Below, piece after piece: positions 1-9,653 of a DNA stretch of 64,000 bases. The stretch's first letter is position 1. Each line of letters begins with the position of its first letter. Both the position numbers and the translations under genes were made by a program. Under the pieces are notes generated by a model. The model searched no databases. It had not been told where the DNA came from and saw nothing but the letters and a program-made list of their open reading frames with translations. The DNA comes from Bdellovibrionales bacterium (GTDB lineage: Bacteria > Bdellovibrionota > Bdellovibrionia > Bdellovibrionales > UBA1609): the NCBI GenBank assembly GCA_016716765.1, contig JADJVA010000001.1, positions 1 through 64,000 of the forward strand, read 5' to 3'.

Positions 1-68
1 TGAATAACAGTTTTGGATTTGGCGGAACTAATTCCAGTTTGATTTCTCGCGACTCGATTGGTGCGTGA
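1..68 (+). CDS. fabF: 3' end of beta-ketoacyl-ACP synthase II (partial)
   Basis: Only the last 21 codons are present. The frame beginning at base 3 contains NSFGFGGTN, the conserved C-terminal motif of the FabF/FabB condensing enzymes, and stops at TGA 66-68. KAS II elongates acyl-ACP in type II fatty acid synthesis in the cytoplasm. rpiB and glyA follow on the same strand, an order I recall as common in Bdellovibrio relatives, which supports the call. The identification rests on one short motif, so FabB or another KAS paralogue is possible. Confidence 0.7.
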   Translation, partial: NNSFGFGGTNSSLISRDSIGA

Positions 69-83
69 TAACACAACTTGTGA

Positions 84-544
84 GTGAAAAAATGTCAGAA
101 AGAAGTACCATCTCTATTGATAGCTTGCGACCACGCAGGCTATCGACTTAAAACTCACCTGATAAAGGCGTTTCCTCATATTGAGTGGATTGATCTGGGT
201 GCCTTTGACGAAAACCGAGTGGACTACCCCGACTATGCATCAATTCTTTGTGAAAGGCTTTTAAATAGGCCTCAGTCAAAGGGGTTTTGATTTGTGGCTC
301 AGGACAGGGGATGTCCATGAGGGGCTAATAAATACCCTCACATCCGGGCGGCTGTCGTTTGGTCTGAGGTCACGGTTAAATTGGCTCGTGAACACAATGA
401 TGCGAACGTCATCTGTTTGGGCGCCCGACTGATCGAGCCAGCTCTCGCAGAGACTTACTGCAATTCTTTTGACAACAGCATTTGAGGGCGGACGACACAC
501 AGATCGAGTGGAAGAAAATTGGTCAGCCCGTAAAAGTTAAATAA
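84..544 (+). pseudogene. rpiB: Ribose-5-phosphate isomerase B, frameshifted
   Basis: RpiB interconverts ribose 5-phosphate and ribulose 5-phosphate in the pentose phosphate pathway. The N-terminal part reads ...LLIACDHAGYRLKTHL, the RpiB/LacAB signature with its DHAG. The frame is then lost near base 285. Other frames carry GVLICGSGQGMSM, the active-site Gly-Ser-Gly loop, then LAREHNDANVICLGAR and a tail ending PVKVK at TAA 542-544. At least three single-base shifts are needed to rebuild about 150 residues. The start is unclear: GTG 84 is in the first frame, ATG 92 would need another shift. The gene lies between fabF and glyA. It is either a true pseudogene or an error-rich stretch of assembly. 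Confidence 0.85.
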
Positions 545-567
545 ATAAGTAGAAGCAAGGAGAGCCT

Positions 568-1792
568 ATGTCTGAATTGAATGAATCAGATCCTCAGATT
601 GCAGCAATTATCGCAGCAGAAATGCATCGTCAGCAAAATGGCCTGGAGATGATTGCAAGTGAGAACTACACATCTCGTGCCGTCATGGAAGCTCAGGCTC
701 TTGCCTGACCAACAAGTACGCCGAAGGCTATCCCGGAAAGCGCTACTATGGAGGCTGTGAAGAGGTCGATAAATCTGAGCAACTGCAATAGATCGAGCCA
801 AACAGCTTTTTGGCTGCGAGCATGCAAATGTTCAGCCTCATTCAGGGTCTCAAGCCAATATGGCTGTTTTTTTTGGCAGCCGCTCAGGCGGGAGATACCA
901 TCTTGGGTATGGACCTATCCCACGGGGACACCTCACACACGGCTGTCCTGTCAATTTTAGTGGCTTCCTCTTCAAGGCCACCCATTATGGAGCTCGATTC
1001 AAAACAGAGCTTCTTGATTACAACGAAATTCGCGACATCGCAAAAAAATGCCGACCCACTTTGCTTATTGCCGGTTACAGCGCTTACCCAAGAATCTTGA
1101 TTTTGCTAAGTTCCAGGAAATCGCCAGAGAAGTCGAGCAAAACTCTTAGTTGATATGGCTCATTTCGCTGGATTGGTGGCTGGTGGAGTTCACCCCTCCT
1201 ATTCCTTATGCTGATTACACGACGACAACAACGCACAAAACACTTCGTGGACCACGTGGCGGAATGATACTTTGTAGTGAGGACAATTCAAAAAGTATCA
1301 ATAGTAAAATCTTTCCGGGCATTCAAGGAGGTCCTCTTGAGCACGTCATCGCTGCGAGGGCTGTGGCTTTTGGTGAAGCGCTGAAACCTGAATTCCAAGT
1401 CTTACTGTGAAAGCGTTATTGAAAACGCAAAGGTTCTCGCGAGACGCTCATGACTAGCGGTTTTAAGCTGGTCACAAATGGAACAGAAAATCATCTGATG
1501 CTCATCGACTTGTTCAGCAAAAATGTGACTGGAAAAGATGCGGAAAAGCTACTTGGTCAAGCTGGAATCACTGTCAACAAGAACACGGTCCTAACGAGAA
1601 ACGTTCACCTTTTTGTTACCAGTGGAATTCAAATTGGAACTCCTGCCTCACGACTCGGGGAATGAAAAAGAAGAGATGAAAGCAATAGGAGGATGGATTG
1701 CAGACGTCCTGGACCATCCAACCGACGAATCCTTCACTACAAAAGTCCGAAACCAAATTCTTGAACTGTGTCAGCGATATCCGATATACTGA
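568..1792 (+). pseudogene. glyA: Serine hydroxymethyltransferase, multiply frameshifted
   Basis: GlyA is the PLP enzyme that converts serine and tetrahydrofolate to glycine and methylene-THF, the main source of C1 units. The start is good: AAGGAG followed by ATG at 568, giving NGLEMIASENYTS. Further family landmarks lie in alternating frames: LTNKYAEGYPGKRYYGG, ANVQPHSGSQANMAV, LLVDMAHFAGLVAGGVHPS, and the PLP-lysine region TTTTTHKTLRGPRGGM. The last frame ends ILELCQRYPIY at TGA 1790-1792. Roughly eight or more single-base shifts are needed over 1.2 kb, so no functional protein could come from this sequence. Every catalytic landmark survives, which suggests recent damage or sequencing error rather than old decay. 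Confidence 0.9.
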
Positions 1793-1794
1793 GC

Positions 1795-2426
1795 CGGTGT
1801 GTAATCCTTTGTTGTTGTCATTTTTAATCCTCCGCTGCTGCTCGTTTCTTGTTCTTCATTTGTGGGTCCAGGGAGTTGACATCAACAGGGTCGACATCAG
1901 CTGCCGACGTTGCAGCCCTATGACCTCCTCTTGCCTGAGTTCCAAGCTCCTTATCTCAGGCCCGGACCTCGCAATGGGGCGGCCCCTTTTTAGTGAGACT
2001 TTCGTTGGACTGGCCGGTTAATTCCGCCAAACTCACTAAAAATTTCGGCCTCCTTCAAATCTCAGCCACCAAGGAATTGATCTGTCTGGAAGAATGAACA
2101 CTCCAATACTGGCGGCCCACAGTGGAATTGTGGTGTATGCCGGAGGTGGATTTAAAGGCTATGGCAAATTGATCATTATCGAATTTAATGATGAATGGGC
2201 AACGCTTTACGGTCACCTCAACCGCTTTCAAGTTAAAACTGGAGATTGGGTTGCAAAAGGACAAACGATCGGAAAGATGGGACGAACAGGACGAGTTTCG
2301 GGCGTTCATTTGCACTTTGAGTTGATCCATCGCAAACAGCCCATAGACCCGCTTTCCCTCCTCCGTTGGCAAGGTGAAGTTGCAGCTCATTTCTCAGATC
2401 GAGGCCTTCTCGCAAACAGTTACTAG
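1795..2426 (+). pseudogene. M23 (LytM-type) peptidase lipoprotein, frameshifted
   Basis: The 3' part (from about 2056) reads GIDLSGRMNTPILAAHSG, then GYGKLIIIEF, TLYGHLN and GVHLHFEL. These are the metal-ligand and barrel motifs of M23 zinc endopeptidases, which cut or bind peptidoglycan cross-bridges. Upstream, in other frames, are a lipobox-like stretch LLLVSCSS, a Pro-rich linker (PEFQAPYLRPGPRNG) and WPVNSAKLTKNFG, a typical lead-in to the M23 domain. A lipoprotein broken by several single-base shifts is the simplest reading. The first H of the usual HxxxD ligand pair (HQGIDLSG) and the HLHFE motif are intact. The stop TAG coincides with the first bases of the palindromic repeat that follows. 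The start codon cannot be fixed. Confidence 0.72.
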
Positions 2427-2643
2427 TATAAACTGGCCCACTTGATTGTTGTGTCCAAACTCCAAGGAAGCCTGACTGAAGCAATCTCAGAAATTCAGGA
2501 TCTTCAAACATACGTCCGGCAGCAGCGCTCACGTTGTGAGCACTGCACCAAGCCGAACTCGATCCTGAAATCCTGAGACTTGCTTCAGTCAGCTCCCTGT
2601 GTCTTTTGGACACAACAGAATCACCGAAGGCTTGCGAGCCAGC
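2424..2643 (+). repeat. Palindromic repeat family, arm A
   Basis: This is the left arm of a 0.6-kb inverted repeat. It begins TAGTATAAACTGGCCCACTT, overlapping the TAG stop of the M23 gene, and ends GGCTTGCGAGCCAGC. The arm is itself an imperfect hairpin: the CTGACTGAAGCAA block near 2470 returns inverted as TTGCTTCAGTCAG near 2582-2594, around a GCTCACGTTGTGAGC core near 2528. Partial copies recur at 6036-6072 and 50897-50977. No coding function is claimed for it. Confidence 0.9.
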
Positions 2644-2807
2644 TTTTTTTGACCCCCCCCTTGGCCGGCATTCGACTCATGCAAAAATTAATTAATCTGT
2701 CGTCGGCGTCCGTCCGACTTTCTGAAAAAGGATTCCAACTTCGGATGGCGATCATGACAAATGACAGTGAAAGCTGCGAGAAGAGGGATCTCGATTTTAA
2801 TACAGCG
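2644..2807. other. Spacer between the inverted arms, no gene seen
   Basis: This unique 164-bp segment lies between the two arms. It starts with a T run followed by a C run (TTTTTTTGACCCCCCCC). I see no convincing ORF, RNA gene or transposase fragment in it. An open frame does run through from the left arm on the plus strand, but it looks like a by-product of the repeat. Confidence 0.6.
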
Positions 2808-3032
2808 GCTGGCTCGCAAGCCTTCGGTGATTCTGTTGTGTCCAAAAGACACAGGGAGCTGACTGGAGCAAGTCTCAGGATTTCAGGATCGAGTTCGGCT
2901 TGGTGCAGTGCTCACAATGTGAGCGCTGCTGCCGGACGTATGTTTGAAGATCCTGAATTCCTGAGATTTGCTTCAGTCAAACTTCCTTGGAGTTTGGAAC
3001 AACAATCAAGTGGGCCAGTTTATACTAGTCAA
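2808..3032 (-). repeat. Palindromic repeat family, arm B (inverted)
   Basis: This is the near-identical reverse complement of the 2424-2643 arm. Read on the minus strand it starts CTAGTATAAACTGGCCCACT and carries the same internal hairpin. Differences are scattered single bases, for example TTGTTCC here against TTGTGTCC in the other arm. The two arms could form a cruciform or a very long RNA hairpin. Unlike the other copies, this one does not follow a gene end in its own orientation; the M16 protease gene starts about 150 bp beyond it. Confidence 0.9.
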
Positions 3033-3180
3033 ATGATTGAATGCTTGTGTAGAGTCTACTCACATCAAAGACTAAAGTTATTATAAAATCCTGCATTATT
3101 TTTCCTACCAAATATATTTGGAGTACCTTACCTTTCCACCTCCCTCGTTAATTCATCATTTCTTTAGAAGGAGCATCTTC

Positions 3181-6015
3181 GTGTTTACCCAACTTAGGAT
3201 TTTTGTTCTTTTGAGCGTATCCTGCCTAACTCTTCTTGGCCATGCCATGGAGAAAATATCTCCGAAATGCAGGACTGAGTTAACAAGATTGAAAGTAGCG
3301 AGAGAGCAAAACGACTCTCTCCGGCGGAGGGTTTTTAGATTACCTAACGGGCTTGTGACAATTCTATTTTCTGATCCCAAAGCAAGCAAGTCAGCTGTGG
3401 CTCTTGCGGTAGGCACTGGGAGTATGCAGGACCCACAAGGGCGGCCTGGTAGCTTCCATTTTCTGGAGCACATGGTCTTCATCAATTCAAATGAGTATCC
3501 CGAAGTAGACGGATACTCGAGATACGTTCAAGGCAATGGGTGGCACCTACAATGGCATGACTGGAATCAATTACACTGTCTATCCTGCTGATATTAAACC
3601 AGACAAGTTTCCTGAGGCATTGTCTCGCCTCAGTGCCTTCTTTCGCGATCCCAAATTGTCCGAAGAATACATAGAGAAAGAGCTCAATGCCGTTAATCAA
3701 GAATATCAAAACAACAGAAGCAAAGACTCAAGAAGACTCTGGCATATCACGCAAAAGCTAATTGGCAGAGATCATCCCCTCGGACGCGTCTTTCAAGGAA
3801 ACTCCCAGACCTTGGCTGATGTTCGCATGACTGATCTTCGTGAACTCTTTGATACTCATTATGTGTCTGGTAATTTGAAACTTGTTCTGGCAGGTCCGCA
3901 AACATTGGACGAACTGGAGGCTTTGGCGTCTCAGCATTTTGGTCCCTTGCCAAAAAAAAAATTCCAGCAACCTCTCTTTCCTCCTCTCAAACTCAATTCG
4001 CCCGGTGTTATTCCGGTCGCACGAGTCAAAAGCCTGACAGACAGAATACTCAGTCTTTCTTTTCGACTCCCTCATGATAGCACTGAAGTTACCTCTTTGA
4101 ACTCCCAGATCCTAGGAGATGCTATTAAAAAGCTCACGCCCGGAGGCTTGCCCATCATTTGATCCAAGAGGGATTGATAGAGTCGGTATACGCCGTGAAT
4201 GAGCCCCTCGCGGAGTCCGAAAATCTTTTTGAAATTGAGTTTAAACTTTCTCCAACTGGAGTCAACCAATGGAAAGAGATTGTCGCTAAAACCCAAGGTT
4301 TTTTGCTACAGCTCAGCCGCCAAGCCCTACCAGAAGAATTTATCGCAAGTTCGAAAGAGATTGATACTTTTGATTATTTGCACGATCGGAGTGTGCTAAA
4401 CTTTGGCTTTGCCTATCGGCAAGCAACTCTCGCTCTATCTGTTCCGCCTGAATTCACCTTAGAAACAGGACATATTCCCGTTAATCCTTCGGCTCGAAAG
4501 ATCCAAGCAAGAGTCAGGCAAATGCTCGACCCGAGCCGCTGGGCCATTGTGATATCAGACCCTGGTTTCACAGGTGATCTCAAATCTGATCACTACGACA
4601 TCGAATATTCCCTCTCGGATTTACCGATCGACTCTCTGTTGCTGGCTGACGCCAAGCCAACAAATTTTGTCCTTCCGGGAAAAAAAAAACCCTTTTTTTC
4701 AAATGATCGAACTCCTCAAGGTGACGACGGCCCCCAGCAATGAATTCAGAGCAGGATCAAACCTCATCTATCGTCCTGAAGATTCGTTCGAGCAGGCTAA
4801 GGTGGGCATAAGGATTGAAGTTATCACTCCAGCGCCACAGAATGCGAGAGAAGTTGGGCTGTTGTTTCTGTCGAAAATTCTCGTGTCCGAATCTCTGTCA
4901 GCGAATACCCAAATGGCATCGGCAGCAGGTATCAGTGCAGGCTTCACCACTCCTAACCTTGTTCCCATGGCCTCAAATCGAATGGACTTTTCCGCATTTG
5001 GGCCTCGGGCATCTCTCCCGCTTGTTCTCAACGAAATGAGTAATGCCGTCAGACAACTGGACGTAACCCCGATTCGATTTTCTGTACGGAAAGAAAGCTA
5101 TTTACATAAGCTTGAGACTTTTGATCTTCTAGAGGCGAGCGACCAGGCTCGGTTTGAATGGTACTTGCGAGTCTTCTATGGTTTGACCATTGAGCAATTG
5201 GCCTCGGCTTTGCGTGAGATTACTTTTGAGGAGGTTGTCGCTAAGACAAGGGAATGGATATGAAAATTCTCACGCAAATGTTTTGGCTCACCGGAGAACT
5301 CTTGTTAGAAGAAGCCAGGAACTGGAGTCAGGAGTTTTTGGAATTCCTTGATTGCGGGGAGTTCTTCGGCTGCGCCCGAACTCGTGAAAACTCCTGCTCT
5401 TAGAAGAGGTCAAGAAGTGCAGCGCATGACCTCAACTCGACGTGGAGGAGGAGGTGTCGTACGGCTGGAAGCTGAACTCCGGAGGGACTCAAGAAATTGA
5501 GAAATGGGCTGCAGCAAAAATATTTATGAGATCTATTGGTCCCGCTTTTTTCAAGGAACTACGGACTGAGCAAGAGTGGGGTTACTCAGTCGGCGCAGCG
5601 GACAAGGCCACTTCCCAGGGACTTTCTCTTCTTTTTACGATACAAAGCACAAAAGATCTAAATGCTGTCAAAAACAGCTATGACAAACTGGATAAATGAC
5701 CACGCCATACAGGATTTTAGTCAAATCTCTACTGGTGAATTCGAGGACTTTCGCAACGCCATGATTTACGACCTAGAACGCCCAAGCTCTTCCTTAGAAG
5801 AAAGCATAGGAAGACTGAGCTATTGGTCGGACCTCGATCTGCCCGATACTGTGAGAGGCAGTTTGTTAGCAAGCTTGAAATCGCTGACAAAGGACAGAGT
5901 GACCGAACTCATGAGCCAAGTATTGAAAGAAAAAGTCAACGGATGGAGAATTTTCCGAGTTGACCACAAGCTGGATGTGGGATTGGAACAGAGAGGGAGT
6001 GCTAAAGCTCCCTAA
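3181..6015 (+). pseudogene. M16 (insulinase/pitrilysin-type) zinc protease, frameshifted
   Basis: M16 proteases degrade peptides in the periplasm or outside the cell. GTG 3181 follows AGAAGGAG (3166-3173) and opens a signal peptide (LRIFVLLSVSCLTLLGHA). The inverted zinc motif HFLEH is at 3457-3471. The next frames carry GGTYNGMTGINYTVYPADI, then ELNAVNQEYQNN with the distal Glu ligand, GRDHPLGRVFQGN and LKLVLAGPQTLDELE. Later frames hold the C-terminal half (KEEL-like ENLFEIEFKL, then EQEWGYSVGAADKATSQGL), ending LEQRGSAKAP at TAA 6013-6015. About 940 residues would be expected, close to pitrilysin. At least five frame changes occur (near 3540, 4160, 4700, 5260-5440 and 5690). Copy C of the palindromic repeat follows directly. 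Confidence 0.85.
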
Positions 6016-6034
6016 TTGAAATCGGTAAATATTG

Positions 6035-6090
6035 TGAACTGGCCCACTTGATTGTTGTTCCAAACTCCAAGGGTGCCAGTTCATTTTTTT
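6035..6090 (+). terminator. Probable intrinsic terminator built from repeat copy C
   Basis: TGAACTGGC (6035-6043) pairs with GCCAGTTCA (6075-6083) and is followed by seven T residues (6084-6090), 20 bp after the M16 stop. The loop is the conserved core of the palindromic repeat family (CACTTGATTGTTGTTCCAAA and onward). The loop is long for an intrinsic terminator, about 31 nt. Position, stem and T tract still fit termination of the M16 transcript. Confidence 0.55.
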
Positions 6091-6244
6091 CAACTTTCTC
6101 ATTTTGAGACCGTCCAAATATCAATCAAACGACTCGTTTCTAAGCAGAATTCAGGCGCCTCCAATATCAAACTCCATGTTATTTCAATTGGTTACAAGGA
6201 TAAGTTCCACTCGAAATGGGGAACGATTATTGCGCTATAGAGAT

Positions 6245-6835
6245 ATGAGTGGGGTGTGGGCAATGAAGTTCGGTATGGATCAAAGTAAAATTCCCTTTAT
6301 TGGACCAAGATTTTTGAGCGGTGTTCTCTTAGCGGCTGGCTTTATTTATTTTTCCTACTTTTCTTCATTTGAGGCCATTGGCGCAGAGATTTATTTCTAC
6401 TCCGAAGGAGTCTGCTACAAGTCCAGTGGTCGGGCCGCTTCAAACCATGAAGCCTGCGGATTTATGTTGAGCAAGGCTGACCGATATGAGTGGGACATTA
6501 TACAAGATCAATGCAAGAAAATAGACGTCTATGTTTCTAAATTGAATCCCGAATGGGAGCTTCGCAAACCTCGAAAGAAGGAAAAATATTCTTTAACAGA
6601 TTGTGGATATAGTGTGAGCAAGGATCAAGAAGGATCTTCATATAATTCAGCCAGTGGCTCATGCAATAAAAATATCGTGATCGTCTCTCATTATGGATTA
6701 GAAGATCGAATTCTACCCAATCGATCGCCTGCGAACAATCGAGAGTGTGAGCAAAACAAGGACCTTGTAAAACACAAACAAGCTCCAGTTCAGAATTCCT
6801 CTGCCCGAAGGCCTTCCTCTTTCAGCCTCATCTAA
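6245..6835 (+). CDS. Secreted cysteine-containing protein, function unknown
   Basis: I do not recognise the family. The N terminus carries a hydrophobic segment (FLSGVLLAAGFIYFSYFSSF), either a signal peptide or one membrane anchor. The mature part has regularly spaced Cys residues (GVCYKSSG, HEACGFML, QDQCKKID, LTDCGYSV, ASGSCNKN), suggesting disulfides outside the cytoplasm. Starts at 6245, 6263 or 6275 are all possible; none has a strong ribosome site. The last 120 bp overlap the convergent membrane protein gene, so one of the two 3' ends may be wrong or frameshifted. Confidence 0.5.
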   Translation: MSGVWAMKFGMDQSKIPFIGPRFLSGVLLAAGFIYFSYFSSFEAIGAEIYFYSEGVCYKSSGRAASNHEACGFMLSKADRYEWDIIQDQCKKIDVYVSKLNPEWELRKPRKKEKYSLTDCGYSVSKDQEGSSYNSASGSCNKNIVIVSHYGLEDRILPNRSPANNRECEQNKDLVKHKQAPVQNSSARRPSSFSLI

Positions 6836-7183
6836 ATTGACAGGACAAACATCTGCTGGATTGAAAAAGTCGTCGCAAATAGACCGCACAGAGTCCTGCT
6901 GAGGCGCCGTAGACTCCCCAATTGATCCCAGCACCAAATACACCAACACAAAGTGGGGCAAGCCAAGCAGAAGGGTCAATCGGTGGCTTGTCGATAAGGC
7001 ATTGTTAATATCAAAGTAGTGGGCCGCAATGACCCAGGCTGCAAAACCCCCACAAAAAGATCCAAGTAGTGTCTTGCGAGGAGAATTGGCAAACCAACCA
7101 AAGGCAAAGCAGATAAACCCGCAGAACCACCAAGGAAGAAATATCCCAGTAATCATGACTAAAATAACTAGAAAATAAATCAT
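6713..7183 (-). CDS. Small integral membrane protein, function unknown
   Basis: The protein has two or three predicted membrane segments: IYFLVILVMITGIFLPWWF, the following Phe-rich FCGFICFAFGWFA, and LTLLLGLPHFVLVYLVLGS. Its ATG overlaps the TGA of the penicillin acylase gene (ATGA at 7180-7183), so the two are probably translationally coupled. The hydrophilic C-terminal third lies opposite the end of the convergent 6245-6835 gene. The family is not recognised. The first 100 residues look real; the tail is doubtful. Confidence 0.55.
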   Translation of the reverse strand: MIYFLVILVMITGIFLPWWFCGFICFAFGWFANSPRKTLLGSFCGGFAAWVIAAHYFDINNALSTSHRLTLLLGLPHFVLVYLVLGSIGESTAPQQDSVRSICDDFFNPADVCPVNLDEAERGRPSGRGILNWSLFVFYKVLVLLTLSIVRRRSIG

Positions 7184-9649
7184 GTCGCTCCCCTCTTCGG
7201 TAAAAAGATAAGAATTTGACGAGAATCCCCTGCGAAATCTTCTGATTTGCGATAAAATTTGAACGACCTCAAATGACCTTCAGACCAAGATTTTACAAAG
7301 CGCTGATAATCAGGATCAAATGGATTTCCAGTTACTCCACCAGGAAATGCTCCCAAACCCTTGGGCTGGGGTTCAAAGCTGACAACCATTTTCCAGGTCG
7401 GACCATGGTAACCTTTGTTCGAATTGACCGCATATTGGCTGCCACCCATAATAATATTTTCTGTGGCTCCCAAACCAGGAATGCGACTCAAATGATCGAT
7501 CTTAGTTGGTCTCACTTTGCTCCACTCCCAATTTTGAAAATCACCTCGAACTGATTTCTTAATTCTTCAACTGCATTTTTCAAAGCGAACTGAAGAAGAC
7601 GAGAAATGTCCTCCTGCTCCAAAGTCAGCAAATTATCAACCCAACGACGATCTGGATGTTGATCGTTAGAGAGAATATTCTCCAGCAGCTTCAATGTTCG
7701 ATCTCGAGAAGGATAGAGTTTTGCTTTTGAAAAACCAAAATCATCCTCCCAAAGTAGGGTTTCAAAATGTTTCCACCAAAACGAGAAGAGAGAAGATTGG
7801 ACCGATTCAACACTGTCAAGAAAATCCCACTTCTTGAGTTTTTCATACAATTCTGATCCCAGTTCCGTTTGGACTTTACCCTCTCCGGAAAGAGTTAGCA
7901 TGAAAGGGAGAGCCATTTTCGCATGAGAATTCATGACGTCATTTTGTAGCTGAATCATATCGAACACATCGAGATGTGTCTTCGACGATAAAAAATCGAC
8001 AATTCGTTTGCCACGAAATGCTTCTGGGTAACTCCATCCCAGGTAACTGGATCCAGCTCGAGAGACAGGACGCTGATTCGCTGAATGAACAAAGCCTGAT
8101 GTTGGATTAATTTCTTGAGGGCTTCTTCGGAGGACAGCCAGCCCTGCCAGTTTTCCTTCGAAAACCGTCCGTCGAGAACAAACGTACCCTGGCCATTTTG
8201 TCGCTTTGGCAGGCGCCCATTGTGTCTAATACTGATATTATTAGCGTCCGCACAAATAAAATTTTGAGCTGGAGATCTAAAATCGACAAGTGAGCTCAGA
8301 CATTGCTGAAAGCTCTGAGACCGATTGAGATTCAGGAGTGCCTTCAGTTCGTTGCTCGACTCTTGTGCCACCCATCTCAGTGCCAGTCCAATCCTCCCTC
8401 TCTGTGCACCACAGGGCCTAAATGCGTCCAGAGAATATCGATCTTACTTCTTTCTCCCTTCCTCCCTTCGTTGTGATGTATTCAGAACTAATGATTGGAT
8501 GAACCCATTGGCCGTCGGCCAGATAGTCTTCACTTGTTTCGTCACGAAACTCAATCTCATACCAGTCCATTACATCAGTAGAGGCGTTTGTTGTCGCCCA
8601 AGCAATTTTTTTCGTTGTATCCGATAATTATGCCCGGAGCACCAGGTATCGTCACTCCATACACGGAAATACCAGGCGAACTTAGCTGCATTTCATACCA
8701 AATTGACGGCAGGCTATAAGATAAATGCGTATCATTGGCAAGCAAGGTATATCCAGATTTGGTCTTGGATCCATTGACTGCCCAGTTGTTGCTGCCGTTA
8801 CCTGGAATCGGTTGAAACGAATCTGGAAAAGTTTTGAGAGAAGTCACAAATACTTTTTCCTTTGGCCCAGAAGGATGAAGAATGTTTTTCGTTCTCACCT
8901 TTGCAAAAGGAATCTCTAAAGAGAGATGCTCTGGAAATAGATTTTCGACACTTTCATGTCCATATTTTTGCAAATATCTCGTCAAAACCAAATCGTCACT
9001 GTACCCCGAAAGACGAAAAGCCATGAGCTTCAACAAGGCCGATATTTGCCGTGATGTCCACAGTCGAGGCCTTGTCCTCGTCAGAAAATATTCGATGGGA
9101 TAATCATCCTCCGCAAGAGAGTTAATGTAAGCATTCACTCCTTCCACGTAGGATTTGGATGGTTGGCGAGTGATTGTATCACTGTTCAATTCCTTTTCAG
9201 CAGCGGCGATTGCCTGTCTCATCCCCAGCTTAACAAAATACTCGTCTATGGCTTTGGCTTTCTCACCTATCAACTCGGATAAGGATCCGTCAGCGACCCG
9301 TGACTGAAAATCCATCTGCCAGAGGCGATCTTTTGCTGTTATGTACCCTTGAACCCAATAGAGGTCTTCATCGCTTTGAGCCAATATATGAGGAATCCCA
9401 GCCGTATCATAGACCACTTGCACTTCGTTTCGAAGAGCGGCATCTCGAATAGATAACGTTTTAAACCTCTGACTTTCTCCTCGCCAGATCCCTTGAAAAG
9501 GGGAGAATCTTCGCATCAAAGGTGGAATTGGCCCCATGCCGAAGTGGCCAATAACAGTCAATCCAAGCACCAAAATAAAATAAAACTTGCCCAAGCCCCT
9601 GCTTTGAGTCGCACCGAACTACCCCCAATAAAAATCGAAATGCCTTCAT
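7180..9649 (-). pseudogene. Penicillin acylase-type (S45, Ntn-hydrolase) amidase, frameshifted
   Basis: S45 acylases are periplasmic, self-cleaving amidases acting on penicillins, N-acyl homoserine lactones or other acyl amides. The chain reads VVYDTAGIPHILAQSDEDLY and GYITAKDRLWQMDF (alpha subunit), then GNGSNNWAVNGSKTKSG, whose Ser after Gly is the predicted nucleophile. It continues NDTHLSYSLPSIWYEMQL, LVDFRSPAQNFICAD, LQNDVMNSHAKMALP and GLGATENIIMGGSQYAVN. Full length would be about 820 residues. Frame breaks lie near 9600, 8610, 8400, 8000 and 7515. ATG 9649 restores a signal peptide after one shift. The gene follows the CxxCH gene by 4 bp and overlaps the next gene by ATGA. The substrate cannot be read from sequence. 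Confidence 0.85.
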
Positions 9650-9653
9650 TTAT

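Noticed and set aside
2233..2613. Minus-strand ORF of 126 residues (and the mirror ORF at 2580-3086 on plus)
   Set aside because: Both are made of the palindromic arms read outward plus flanking sequence, and share the same peptide because the arms are inverted copies. No ribosome site or family supports them.
2644..2660. T run followed by C run as a recombination or terminator signal
   Set aside because: There is no stem before it, and it sits in an error-prone region. A homopolymer miscall is as likely.
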